From Mesorhizobium sp. SOD10 (GTDB taxonomy: Bacteria > Pseudomonadota > Alphaproteobacteria > Rhizobiales > Rhizobiaceae): a stretch of 64,000 bases of DNA. The notes under the pieces are model-generated. The model had not been told where the DNA came from. It worked only from the letters and a program-made list of their open reading frames with translations, and did no database searches. The stretch is taken from contig CCNA01000034.1 of assembly GCA_000824805.1 (NCBI GenBank), positions 1 through 64,000 on the forward strand. The letters run 5' to 3'. Both the position numbers and the translations under genes were made by a program. Below, piece after piece: positions 45,197 to 53,457 of this stretch (positions are counted from its first letter, which is position 1; every line of letters starts with the position of its first letter).

Positions 45197-46552
45197 GTGA
45201 CGGCGATCTTTGCGGAACAGGCGCTTATGCCCGAGGGCTGGCAAAGCAATGTCAGGATCGCCTTCGACGGCGGCAGCGTCTCCGCGGTCGAGACCGGCAC
45301 TTCGGCGCGGGCCGGCGACGAACGGCATGCCATCATCCTGCCGGGCATGCCCAACCTGCACAGCCACGCCTTCCAACGCGGCATGGCGGGTCTTGCCGAA
45401 CTGCGCGGCCCCTCGGCCGACAGCTTCTGGAGCTGGCGCGAGGTGATGTACCGCTTCGCGCTGTCGATGACGCCGGACCAGGTCGAGGCCGTGGCGGCGC
45501 AGCTTTATGTCGAGATGCTGGAAGCCGGCTTCTCGCGCGTCGGGGAGTTCCATTATCTGCATCACGACCGCGACGGACAGCCTTACGCCAATATCGCCGA
45601 GATGGCGGATCGGGTCGCGGCTGCCGCGGCCGAGACCGGTATCGGCCTGACGCTGCTGCCGGTCTTCTATGCCCATTCCGCCTTCGGGGGCGCCGCTCCC
45701 AACGGAGGCCAGCGTCGATTCATCAATGATGTCGAGCGCTTCGGACGTCTGCTTGAGAAAGCCCGCGAGGGCGTTCGCTCATTGGAGCAGGCCGTCGTCG
45801 GTGTCGCGCCGCACAGCCTGCGCGCCGCAACGCCGGACGAGATCAACGCGGTCGCGGCTATGACGCCGAACGGGCCGATCCATATCCATGTCGCCGAGCA
45901 GGTGAAAGAGGTCGAGGACTGCATCGCCTGGTCAGGCAAGCGGCCGGTCGAATTCCTGCTTGGCAACGCCGAGGTGGACGAGCGCTGGTGCCTGATCCAC
46001 GCCACGCATATGACCGAGGCGGAAACGGTCGCGATGGCGAGGAGCGGCGCTATCGCCGGACTCTGCCCGGTCACCGAGGCCAATCTCGGCGACGGCACTT
46101 TCGCGGCCCCGCTCTTCATCGAGCATGGCGGCCGCTTCGGCGTCGGTTCCGACTCCAATGTGCTGATCGGCCTACCGGACGAGCTGAGGCAGCTCGAATA
46201 TTCGCAACGCCTCGCCCATCGCGCCCGCAACGTGCTGGCCCGCGCGGGCGGATCCACGGGGCGCACGCTGTTCGATGCTTCGCTTGCCGGTGGCAGCCAG
46301 GCGCTTGGGGCCGGCTCCTCGCAGATTGCCGCCGGGGGTCCGGCCGATTTTGTCTCTCTCGACCGAAACCATCCTTCACTGGCCGGCAAGGCGGGCGACG
46401 CGATCCTCGACGCCTGGATTTTCGCCAATGGCAGTAAGGTCGATTGCGTCTGGGTGCACGGCAAGAAGCAGGTCAGCGGCGGCAGGCATGCGAAGCGCGA
46501 GGCGGTCGCCGCGCGGTTCCGCGAAGTCATGACCGGATTGTCGCAAGGCTGA
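45197..46552 (+). CDS. hutF: formimidoylglutamate deiminase
   Basis: HutF deiminates N-formimino-L-glutamate to N-formyl-L-glutamate and ammonia, step four. The 451-residue amidohydrolase has the zinc motif PNLHSHAFQRGMAGL near residues 52-66, IHIHVAEQ, the catalytic His in CLIHATHM, and the Asp in VGSDSN. GTG at 45197 has GGAGAGGAA upstream. It starts the rightward hut arm and is followed by hutC after 15 bp. Confidence 0.95.
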   Translation: MTAIFAEQALMPEGWQSNVRIAFDGGSVSAVETGTSARAGDERHAIILPGMPNLHSHAFQRGMAGLAELRGPSADSFWSWREVMYRFALSMTPDQVEAVAAQLYVEMLEAGFSRVGEFHYLHHDRDGQPYANIAEMADRVAAAAAETGIGLTLLPVFYAHSAFGGAAPNGGQRRFINDVERFGRLLEKAREGVRSLEQAVVGVAPHSLRAATPDEINAVAAMTPNGPIHIHVAEQVKEVEDCIAWSGKRPVEFLLGNAEVDERWCLIHATHMTEAETVAMARSGAIAGLCPVTEANLGDGTFAAPLFIEHGGRFGVGSDSNVLIGLPDELRQLEYSQRLAHRARNVLARAGGSTGRTLFDASLAGGSQALGAGSSQIAAGGPADFVSLDRNHPSLAGKAGDAILDAWIFANGSKVDCVWVHGKKQVSGGRHAKREAVAARFREVMTGLSQG

Positions 46553-46567
46553 AGCAGGACCCGTCCG

Positions 46568-47314
46568 ATGAGCTTGGTCGAGACAGACGATGTCGATGGC
46601 GGCGAGATCCTCTCGCTGCACCAGCGCATCCTCTCCGACATCCGCGAAAAGATCCTCTCAGGCGTCTGGGCGCCGGGGCATCGCATTCCCTTCGAGCACG
46701 AGCTGACGGCTCAATACAACTGCTCGCGCATGACGGTGAACAAGGCGCTGTCGCAGCTTGCCAAGGCCGGACTGATCGAGCGCCGCCGCCGTTCCGGCAG
46801 TTTCGTGCGCCATCCGCAATCGCAGGCGGCGGTGCTGGAACTGCACGACATCAGGATCGAAGTCGAGGCGCTTGGCCTGTCCTATCGCTATGTGCGGTTG
46901 GAACGCGCCAAGCGGCGCAGCGACGCCGAAGACCGCGCGCTGCTCGGGCTGGCCGCGCCAGGGCCGGTGCTTGCGTTGGAGGGCCTGCATTTTGCCGGCG
47001 AACGGCCGTTCGCGCTGGAGCAGCGATTGATCAATCTTTCAGCGGTGGCCGAGGCAGCCGAGGAAGAATTTATCGAGATCGCGCCAGGCCCCTGGCTGAT
47101 CGGCCGCGTGCCATGGAGCGAGGCCGAGCATCGCATCCGCGCCATGGCGGCCGACGAGAATATTGCCGACGCGCTCGACGTCGACGCGGGCGCGCCCTGC
47201 CTGGTGGTCGAACGCCGCACCTGGAGCGCCGAACACCCGGTGACGCATGTACGCTTCATCTATCCGGCGGAGAGCCATACACTGGTGGCAAGGTTCACGC
47301 CGTCGCAGGGGTAG
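46568..47314 (+). CDS. hutC: histidine-utilisation repressor HutC (GntR family)
   Basis: A 248-residue regulator with an N-terminal winged helix (LHQRILSDIREKILSGVWAP, then LTAQYNCSRMTVNKALSQL at about residues 46-64) and a C-terminal UTRA effector domain that in HutC binds urocanate. The end RRTWSAEHPVTHVRFIYP is typical of HutC. It is co-transcribed with hutF and probably controls both arms through the palindrome at 45130, including its own gene. Confidence 0.93.
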   Translation: MSLVETDDVDGGEILSLHQRILSDIREKILSGVWAPGHRIPFEHELTAQYNCSRMTVNKALSQLAKAGLIERRRRSGSFVRHPQSQAAVLELHDIRIEVEALGLSYRYVRLERAKRRSDAEDRALLGLAAPGPVLALEGLHFAGERPFALEQRLINLSAVAEAAEEEFIEIAPGPWLIGRVPWSEAEHRIRAMAADENIADALDVDAGAPCLVVERRTWSAEHPVTHVRFIYPAESHTLVARFTPSQG

Positions 47315-47320
47315 TGCTGT

Positions 47321-47349
47321 CACCTTCTCCCACAACAAGGGAGAAGGTG
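47321..47349. terminator. CCTTCTCCC palindrome, likely bidirectional terminator
   Basis: CACCTTCTCCC and GGGAGAAGGTG are perfect 11-bp arms around a 7-nt loop (ACAACAA) between the convergent hutC and RidA genes. It has no T-tract, but position and stability fit a transcription block. It belongs to the same repeat family as 28197-28218. Confidence 0.55.
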
Positions 47350-47360
47350 AGGCAGGCGCT

Positions 47361-47705
47361 TTACAGCGCCGCAGTCACAATGATCTCGACCAGATATTCC
47401 GGGCCGGCGAGCTTGGCTTCGCCGGTGGCGCGCGCCGGGGTGTGGCCCTGCGGCACCCACTTGTCCCATTCCGAATTCATTTCAGCGAAGGTGCCCATGT
47501 CGGCCAGCCAGATGATCGCCTGGACGATCTTGGTCTTGTCGGTGCCGGCCTTGGCCAGCAATTCGTCGATGGTTTTCAGGATGTCGCGGGTCTGCGAAGC
47601 GACGTTGCCGCCGGGCTCGCCGACCTGGCCGGCCAGATAGACAGTGTTCCCGTGGATGACGATCTGGCTCATGCGCGGGCCGACATCGATGCGACGAATG
47701 CTCAT
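47361..47705 (-). CDS. RidA family protein (reactive enamine/imine deaminase-like)
   Basis: A 114-residue YjgF/YER057c/UK114-type protein, likely a trimer, that hydrolyses reactive enamine or imine intermediates made by PLP enzymes. It shows VYLAGQVGEPGGNVASQT, the LLAKAGTDKTKIV helix and the substrate-site Arg in TPARATGEAKLA. The end VEIIVTAAL is the standard last strand. It is convergent with hutC, so any link to histidine breakdown is only by position. Confidence 0.9.
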   Translation of the reverse strand: MSIRRIDVGPRMSQIVIHGNTVYLAGQVGEPGGNVASQTRDILKTIDELLAKAGTDKTKIVQAIIWLADMGTFAEMNSEWDKWVPQGHTPARATGEAKLAGPEYLVEIIVTAAL

Positions 47706-47869
47706 TGGAGGTTCCTTCGTTGTGGAGTCGCTGCTCTTTAGAGTCCGGGCCGGCCTGGAGCAAGGCCGGCGGCCACGAAACCAATTGAGCCAATTGTCTG
47801 GTCTCCGCCCATCCGCCTACACGGCGAGTTGACCGGCCGTGACACAATTCCGCCGGACCACTATGTTGA

Positions 47870-47887
47870 CTAATGTAATAACATCAC
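47870..47887. promoter_or_regulatory. Zur-like operator upstream of the metal transporter
   Basis: CTAATGTAATAACATCAC is an AT-rich imperfect inverted repeat (ATGT-AATA-ACAT core) 39 bp before the transporter start. It resembles the ATGTTATNACAT-type sites of Zur repressors in Rhizobiales. A second, half-matching sequence GTTATAACATTA lies within the signal-peptide codons of the binding-protein gene (49690-49701). Confidence 0.5.
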
Positions 47888-47925
47888 ATATCGACGACAC
47901 ACTCGATTTCGCGGACCGACGTTTG

Positions 47926-48744
47926 ATGACCAATGCCTGCCTGACCTTCCGCGACCTGACGCTTGGCTACGGCAGCCATCCGGCGATCCATCACCTCAAC
48001 GGCATCGTCCGCAGAGGCTCGCTGACCGCCGTGGTCGGCGCCAATGGTTCGGGCAAGTCGACGCTGATGAAGGGCATTGTCGGCGTGCTGAAGCCGATGG
48101 AAGGCGCGGTGGTCCGCATGCCGGGCGTCCGTACCGCCTATCTGCCGCAGCAGTCGGAACTCGACCGCTCCTTTCCGGCGCGCGTCGTCGACCTGGTCTC
48201 GCTGGGGCTGTGGCCGAAGCGCGGCATGCTCGGCCGCTATACGAAAGAGGATCGCGAGTCTGTCAGCAAGGCGCTGATGGCAGTCGGGCTCGGCGGCTTC
48301 GAGAAGCGGCCGATCGACACGCTCTCCGGCGGCCAACTGCAGCGCACGCTGTTTGCCCGCGTGCTTTTGCAGGATGCCGACCTCATCCTGCTAGACGAGC
48401 CGTTCAACGCGGTCGATGCCAAGACCGTCGGCGACCTCATCCAGCTCATAAAACGCTGGCATGGCGAGGAACGCACGATCATGGTCGTGGTGCACGACCT
48501 CGATCTGGTGCGGCAGAATTTCCCGGAAACGCTGCTGCTTGCGCGCCAGCCGGTGGCCTGGGGCGACACAAAGGAAACGCTGCGGCCGGAGAACCTGCTC
48601 AAGGCGAGGCGTTTCCATGAGGCGTGGGAAGAGAACGCGCCCTGGTGCGAGCCGAGCGGGCATGATCATGGCCATGAACACGACCATCATGATCATGCGC
48701 ACCATGACGACCACCAGCACGGCTCCGGACCGAGGGCGGCGTGA
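47926..48744 (+). CDS. metal (zinc/manganese-type) ABC transporter ATP-binding protein with His-rich tail
   Basis: A 272-residue cytoplasmic ATPase of the ZnuC/AztA class. Walker A is GANGSGKST, signature LSGGQLQRTLFARVLL, Walker B LILLDEPFNAVDA. The last 30 residues are an extreme His/Asp tail (HDHGHEHDHHDHAHHDDHQH), which could hold zinc and couple transport to cytosolic metal. The start is uncertain: ATG 47926 fits the family N-terminus, while earlier in-frame codons overlap the Zur-like operator. It overlaps the permease start (TGATG). Confidence 0.88.
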   Translation: MTNACLTFRDLTLGYGSHPAIHHLNGIVRRGSLTAVVGANGSGKSTLMKGIVGVLKPMEGAVVRMPGVRTAYLPQQSELDRSFPARVVDLVSLGLWPKRGMLGRYTKEDRESVSKALMAVGLGGFEKRPIDTLSGGQLQRTLFARVLLQDADLILLDEPFNAVDAKTVGDLIQLIKRWHGEERTIMVVVHDLDLVRQNFPETLLLARQPVAWGDTKETLRPENLLKARRFHEAWEENAPWCEPSGHDHGHEHDHHDHAHHDDHQHGSGPRAA

Positions 48745-49619
48745 TGGATTTCCTCTACGGCCTGCTTATCGCGCCCTTTGCCGATTTCGCCTTCATGCAG
48801 CGGGCGCTGTTCGGCTCGCTGATGCTGTCGCTCGGCGCCTGCCCGGTCGGCGTCTTCCTGATGCTCAGGCGCATGAGCCTGTCCGGCGATGCGATGGCGC
48901 ATGCCATCCTGCCGGGCGCGGCGGCAGGCTTCCTGCTTTACGGGCTCGAGATCCTGCCGATGACGGTCGGCGGGCTGATCGCCGGCATCATCGTGGCGCT
49001 TGGCGCGGGCGCCGTCTCGCGTTTCACCATCCAGCGCGAGGACGCTTCGATGGCGGCCTTCTATCTGATCTCACTTGCCGTCGGCGTTTTGATGGTGTCG
49101 ATCCGCGGCTCCAGCGTCGACCTGATGCATGTGCTGTTCGGCACGGTGCTCGCTCTCAACAATGAGGCGCTGATCCTGATCGGCGGTATCGTGGCGGTGA
49201 CGCTCGCCTGCCTCGCCATTTTCTGGCGCGCGCTGGTCGCCGAATGCCTCGATCCGCTGTTCCTGCGCTCGGTGAGCCGCATGGGCAGCCCGGTGCATTT
49301 CATCTTCCTCGGGTTGGTCGTGCTCAACCTCGTCGGCGGCTTCCAGGCGCTGGGTACGCTGCTCTCGGTCGGGCTGATGATGCTGCCTGCCGCGGCTGCC
49401 CGCTTCTGGACGGTGCGCGTCGAACCGATGTGCGCGCTCGCCGTGCTGATCGGCTTTGCCTCCTGCATTGCCGGGTTGCTTCTGTCCTACCATGCGTCGC
49501 TGCCGTCCGGCCCGGCGATCATCCTTTCGTCCGGCGTCGTCTATTTCTGCTCGATCCTGTTCGGCACGCGCGGCGCGCTGCGCGCCCGCATCGTGCATCA
49601 CCGACACCGGACTGCCTGA
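48744..49619 (+). CDS. metal ABC transporter permease (ZnuB/AztB type)
   Basis: A 291-residue inner-membrane permease with about eight hydrophobic segments. The family motifs are FMQRALFGSLMLSLGACPVG, LSGDAMAHAILPGAAAGFLL and LLSVGLMMLPAAAARF. ATG at 48744 overlaps the ATPase stop in TGATG, so it is translationally coupled. Together with the genes on either side it forms a complete transporter in the order ATPase, permease, binding protein, as in azt-type zinc systems. Confidence 0.9.
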   Translation: MDFLYGLLIAPFADFAFMQRALFGSLMLSLGACPVGVFLMLRRMSLSGDAMAHAILPGAAAGFLLYGLEILPMTVGGLIAGIIVALGAGAVSRFTIQREDASMAAFYLISLAVGVLMVSIRGSSVDLMHVLFGTVLALNNEALILIGGIVAVTLACLAIFWRALVAECLDPLFLRSVSRMGSPVHFIFLGLVVLNLVGGFQALGTLLSVGLMMLPAAAARFWTVRVEPMCALAVLIGFASCIAGLLLSYHASLPSGPAIILSSGVVYFCSILFGTRGALRARIVHHRHRTA

Positions 49620-49653
49620 CCCTATTCCCACCCCTTAAAAGGAGACGTTGCCA

Positions 49654-50595
49654 ATGCTGAAATCCTTCCGAGCCGCCCTGGCGATGAGCGTTATAACATT
49701 AAGCGCCCTCGCGACCTCGTCGGCCTTCGCGGCGCCGCTGAAAGTAGTGGCGAGTTTCACCGTGATTGCCGACTTCGCGAAAAATGTCGGTGGCGACCGC
49801 GTCAATATCACCACCATCGTCGGGCCGGACGGCGACGCGCATGTCTATGAGCCGAGCCCGGCCGACGCGGTGGCGATGGCGAAAGCCGATGTCGTGCTGG
49901 TCAACGGCCTGCATTTCGAAGGTTTCCTGCAGCGGCTCGTCGATGCCAGCGCCACCAAGGCTTCGATCGTGACCTTGACCAAGGGCGTGACGCCGATCGA
50001 CTTCAAGCCGGAATTCGCCGATGCGGATGCCGCCGAAGGCGCCGATACCAGCGGCGGCAAGACGGTCACCGACCCGCACGCCTTCCAGTCGATCGCCAAC
50101 GCCAAGATCTATGTGAAGAACATCGCCGACGCTTTCTGCGCCTCCGACAGCGAGGGTTGCGACAGCTACAAGGCGAACGCCGCCGCCTACACCACCAAGC
50201 TCGACGCGCTGGAGACCGAGGTGAAGACTGCGATCCAGTCGATCCCCGAAGCCAAGCGCGTCGTCATCACCTCGCACGACGCGTTCGGCTATTTCGAGCA
50301 CGAATACGGGCTGACATTCCTCGCGCCCCAAGGCATCTCGACCGACGCGGAGCCTTCGGCCGCCGACGTCGCCAAGCTGGTTAGCCAAGTGAAGCAGGAC
50401 AAGGCGGCGGCGATCTTCATCGAGAACATCACCAATCCGCGGCTGATCGAGCAGATCGCCGGCGAGACCGGCATCAAGGTCGGCGGCACGCTCTATTCGG
50501 ACGCGCTGTCGGGCTCGGACGGCCCGGCTTCGACCTATATCGACATGATGCACAACAACATCACGCAGATCAAAGGCGCGATCATGGGAAGCTGA
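49654..50595 (+). CDS. metal-binding periplasmic protein of the ABC transporter (ZnuA/AztC type)
   Basis: A 313-residue cluster A-I solute-binding protein. A Sec signal peptide ends at AFA near residue 25. Likely metal ligands are the His in GDAHVYEPSPAD, His in TDPHAFQS, His in TSHDAFGYFEHEYG and a late Asp (LYSDALS). A Cys pair, FCASDSEGC, could form a disulfide. No His-rich loop of the ZnuA type is present, which together with gene order points to AztC-like zinc binding, though manganese cannot be excluded. AGGAG precedes ATG 49654. Confidence 0.88.
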   Translation: MLKSFRAALAMSVITLSALATSSAFAAPLKVVASFTVIADFAKNVGGDRVNITTIVGPDGDAHVYEPSPADAVAMAKADVVLVNGLHFEGFLQRLVDASATKASIVTLTKGVTPIDFKPEFADADAAEGADTSGGKTVTDPHAFQSIANAKIYVKNIADAFCASDSEGCDSYKANAAAYTTKLDALETEVKTAIQSIPEAKRVVITSHDAFGYFEHEYGLTFLAPQGISTDAEPSAADVAKLVSQVKQDKAAAIFIENITNPRLIEQIAGETGIKVGGTLYSDALSGSDGPASTYIDMMHNNITQIKGAIMGS

Positions 50596-50605
50596 GCGGC
50601 GCAAC

Positions 50606-50641
50606 ATCCAACCGGGCCAACACGGCCCGGTTGGATTTTTC
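50606..50641 (+). terminator. terminator of the metal transporter operon
   Basis: ATCCAACCGGGCC and GGCCCGGTTGGAT are perfect 13-bp arms around AACAC, followed by TTTTT. It lies 10 bp past the binding-protein stop codon. Confidence 0.93.
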
Positions 50642-50742
50642 GATCGGCCGTCGCTATTTGGCAGGGAATTTCTTCAATGCGGATTGCCGCCCCTCTCCCG
50701 GGGTGGCAAGACTGACGCCAAAGAGATCGCGAGGACGACATC

Positions 50743-51081
50743 ATGGAATACCGCCAGATCAGCGACGACTATTCGGTCTCCGGCCAGATCCAGCCCGAGG
50801 ATATCGCCGCCATCAAAGACGCCGGTTTCAAAAGCGTGATCTGCAACCGGCCGGACGACGAACAGCCCGGACAACCTTCGGCGGGAAGCGTTCAGGCCGC
50901 AGCCGAGGCGGCGGGCCTTGCCTTCCGCTACATTCCGGTCATCAGCGGCCAGATCACGATGGAAAATGTCGAGGACCAGGCCGCCGCGCTGGACGAGCTC
51001 GAAGGGCCGGTGTTTGCGTACTGCCGCTCGGGCGCGCGCTGCACCAATCTTTACGGGCTGATCCAGCAGCAGCGGGGTTAA
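50743..51081 (+). CDS. TIGR01244/DUF442 family phosphatase-like protein
   Basis: A 112-residue single-domain protein of the Blh/DUF442 family, which has the fold of dual-specificity phosphatases. The P-loop FAYCRSGARCTNLY near residue 88 keeps Cys and Arg in the C-x5-R arrangement (CRSGAR). Family members are found alone or fused to sulfur-handling beta-lactamase-like domains; the substrate is unknown. Its stop overlaps the convergent AsnC gene by 4 bp. It is separated from the metal transporter by a strong terminator. Confidence 0.8.
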   Translation: MEYRQISDDYSVSGQIQPEDIAAIKDAGFKSVICNRPDDEQPGQPSAGSVQAAAEAAGLAFRYIPVISGQITMENVEDQAAALDELEGPVFAYCRSGARCTNLYGLIQQQRG

Positions 51082-51545
51082 ATCGGCAGCGCGCCGGTTT
51101 CCTTCAGCGTCTCCAGCACGATCGCCGTCTTCACATGCTGCACGGATTCGTGCGGCAGCAGAACGCCGTTGACGAACTCCGACAGTGACTTGAGATCGGG
51201 CGTCACCACCTTCAGGATATAGTCCATCTCGCCGGTCAGCGCGTGCGCCTCCTGCACCTCGGGCAGGCGGGCGACCAATTCGCCGAAGCGGCGCGCATTG
51301 TCGCGGTTGTGGGTGGCCAGGGTCACCGAGATGACGTTGACCAGCGAAAAACCCAGACGATCGCGGTCGAGCACGGCGCAATAACCTCTGATATAGCCGT
51401 CCTCCTCCAGTCGCTGGCGGCGACGTGAGCATTGCGAGGGCGACAGGTTCACGCGCTCGGAAAGGTCGTTGTTGGTGAAGCGCGCATCCTCCTGCAGAAG
51501 CGCCATTATTTTGCGGTCGAATTGATCTAGGCGCGCGTCATCCAT
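51078..51545 (-). CDS. Lrp/AsnC family transcriptional regulator
   Basis: A 155-residue regulator with an N-terminal HTH (LDQFDRKIMALLQED and LSERVNLSPSQCSRRRQRLE) and a C-terminal RAM/ACT-like domain (VISVTLATHN, ALTGEMDYILKVVTPD). ATG at 51545 has GGAGGAAT upstream. It is divergent from hppD across 137 bp, so it is probably the tyrosine/phenylalanine-responsive regulator of hppD; this placement is frequent in rhizobia (inference). Confidence 0.9.
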   Translation of the reverse strand: MDDARLDQFDRKIMALLQEDARFTNNDLSERVNLSPSQCSRRRQRLEEDGYIRGYCAVLDRDRLGFSLVNVISVTLATHNRDNARRFGELVARLPEVQEAHALTGEMDYILKVVTPDLKSLSEFVNGVLLPHESVQHVKTAIVLETLKETGALPI

Positions 51546-51682
51546 CAATATTCCTCCATTCGTGCACAATTTACGCGCATGATGACCTTTTCAAGCGGTT
51601 GAATGCAAGCACCGTGCGGCTGCTCCGCGCTATCATCGCGAAAATGGCCAAGCCCGGCCGCAACAGCTTTCGGAGGATTGCC

Positions 51683-52798
51683 ATGGGCCCCTTCCCGCAC
51701 GACGCCCCGCCCGCGAAAATCAGCAAGCAGAACCCGGCCGGCACAGACGGGTTCGAGTTCGTCGAATTCGCGCATCCGGAGCCGGCCAAGCTCGCCGAGC
51801 TCTTCACCCGCATGGGCTATGTCGCGGTGGCGAAGCACCGGACCAAGGACATCACCGTCTGGCGGCAGGGCGACATCAACTATGTCGTCAATGCCGAGCC
51901 AGGCTCGCATGCGATGAAGTTCGTGGAGGAGCACGGCCCTTGCGCCGCCTCGATGGCGTGGCGTGTGGTCGACGCCAAACACGCGTTCGACCATGCGGTG
52001 TCGAAGGGAGCGACGCCCTATGAAGGCACCGACAAGGCGCTCGACGTGCCGGCCATCGTCGGTATCGGCGGCTCGCTGCTCTATTTCGTCGAAGTCTATG
52101 GCGAGAAGGGCTCGGCCTATGATGCCGAGTTCGAATGGCTGGGCGAGCACGACCCGAAGCCCGAAGGCGTCGGCTTCTATTTCCTCGACCACCTCACCCA
52201 CAATGTCTATCGCGGCAACATGGACAAATGGTGGGACTTCTATCGCGACCTGTTCGGTTTCAAGCAGATCCATTTCTTCGACATTGACGGCAAGATCACC
52301 GGCCTTGTCAGTCGCGCCATCACCTCGCCCTGTGGCAAGATCCGCATTCCGCTGAACGAGTCCAAGGACGAGACCAGCCAGATCGCCGAGTATCTGAAGA
52401 AGTACAATGGCGAGGGCATCCAGCATATCGCGGTCGGCACCGACGCCATCTACGAGGCGACCGACAAGCTTGCCGCCAACGGGTTGAAGTTCATGCCCGG
52501 TCCGCCCGACACCTATTACGAGATGTCGCACGACAGGGTGAACGGCCATGACGAGCCGATCGAGCGCATGAAAAAGCATGGCATCCTCATCGACGGCGAA
52601 GGCGTCGTCGATGGCGGCGTGACCAAGATCCTGTTGCAGATCTTCTCGAAGACGGTCATCGGCCCGATCTTCTTCGAGTTCATCCAGCGGAAAGGCGACG
52701 AAGGCTTTGGCGAAGGTAATTTCCGGGCGCTTTTCGAGTCCATCGAGCAGGACCAGATCAAGCGCGGCGTGATCAAGCTGGACGGCAAGGCGGCGTAA
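51683..52798 (+). CDS. hppD: 4-hydroxyphenylpyruvate dioxygenase
   Basis: This enzyme converts 4-hydroxyphenylpyruvate to homogentisate with O2 and Fe(II), the entry to the homogentisate pathway. The 371-residue protein has two VOC-type halves. The Fe ligands are His170 (FYFLDHLTHNVYRG), His248 (GEGIQHIAVGT) and Glu332 (PIFFEFIQRKGDEGFGEGNF, in part). ATG at 51683 has CGGAGGA upstream; an open stretch from 51599 lacks homology. The product is used by hmgA at 55921. Confidence 0.96.
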   Translation: MGPFPHDAPPAKISKQNPAGTDGFEFVEFAHPEPAKLAELFTRMGYVAVAKHRTKDITVWRQGDINYVVNAEPGSHAMKFVEEHGPCAASMAWRVVDAKHAFDHAVSKGATPYEGTDKALDVPAIVGIGGSLLYFVEVYGEKGSAYDAEFEWLGEHDPKPEGVGFYFLDHLTHNVYRGNMDKWWDFYRDLFGFKQIHFFDIDGKITGLVSRAITSPCGKIRIPLNESKDETSQIAEYLKKYNGEGIQHIAVGTDAIYEATDKLAANGLKFMPGPPDTYYEMSHDRVNGHDEPIERMKKHGILIDGEGVVDGGVTKILLQIFSKTVIGPIFFEFIQRKGDEGFGEGNFRALFESIEQDQIKRGVIKLDGKAA

Positions 52799-52857
52799 GG
52801 CCTGAGCTTGCAGCTCGACCGATGCTGACCTAAATTCTGGTCATAAGCGGTCTGACG

Positions 52858-53084
52858 ATGAACGTCCCGATGGGAAAAGCGAAGCCCCAGCTCTCCGAGT
52901 TGGTGAAGCGTGCCCAAGCTGGCGAAGAGATCAATCTGACCCGCCATGGGAAATTGTGGCAACCTTGAGCGCTCCGGCCCGGCCTGGCGGAAGCAAGGGC
53001 CTGTTTGGAGCCCTGAAAGGCCAGATTCGGATATCGGACGATTTTGATGAACTCGGTCCCGAATGGGGCGAGTACATCAAATGA
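52858..53084 (+). pseudogene. broken Phd/YefM-type antitoxin gene (vapB-like)
   Basis: The first frame gives MNVPMGKAKPQLSELVKRAQ and then NLTRHGK before it derails to a TGA at 52966. The +1 frame then continues as VATLSAPARPGG to FDELGPEWGEYIK, ending at 53084. Joined at AAATTGTGG, where one base is missing, they give a complete prevent-host-death antitoxin of about 76 residues. The end overlaps the toxin start (ATGA). Confidence 0.75.
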
Positions 53085-53457
53085 GCCGTAAATATCTGGT
53101 CGACACACTCATATCCTGCTTTGGGTGCTCAACGCGGACTCACGCCTTTCGGATCAGCATCGAGAGATTTTTCTCGCGGGTGAAGATGTGATCATCAGCG
53201 CGATCTCGATAGCGGAGATCACAATTAAGAAACCACTTGGCAAAGTGACACTGACAGCTAATGTCGTGGAAGTCCTGCGCTCGAACGGAATTCCAATTCT
53301 AAGCGTAAATGAGCAGCATGCGGCGAGACTTGAGCAATTGCTGCTCCATCATCGCGATCCTTTCGACCGCCTGATTATTGCACAGGCTCAAATTGAGGGC
53401 CTGACGTTGGTAACAGCGGATCGGCAATTCTCATCCTATGACGTTGCGCTGGTCTGA
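53081..53457 (+). pseudogene. broken VapC-type PIN-domain toxin gene
   Basis: The ATG at 53081 gives MSRKYLVDT and then leaves frame. Shifting by two bases (extra CT at 53108-53109) restores HILLWVLNADSRLSDQHREI and the rest to 53457, including EDVIISAISIAEITIKK, RDPFDRLIIAQA and LVTADRQF, the typical PIN_Sll0205-type toxin with its acidic residues. The N-terminal catalytic Asp (LVDT) is cut off from the remainder by the frameshift. The downstream frame alone would lack it. Confidence 0.75.

Noticed and set aside
53125-53457. Intact 110-residue PIN toxin starting at GTG 53125
   Set aside because: It would lack the first strand with the catalytic Asp, which is present just upstream in another frame; a frameshifted gene explains both parts.
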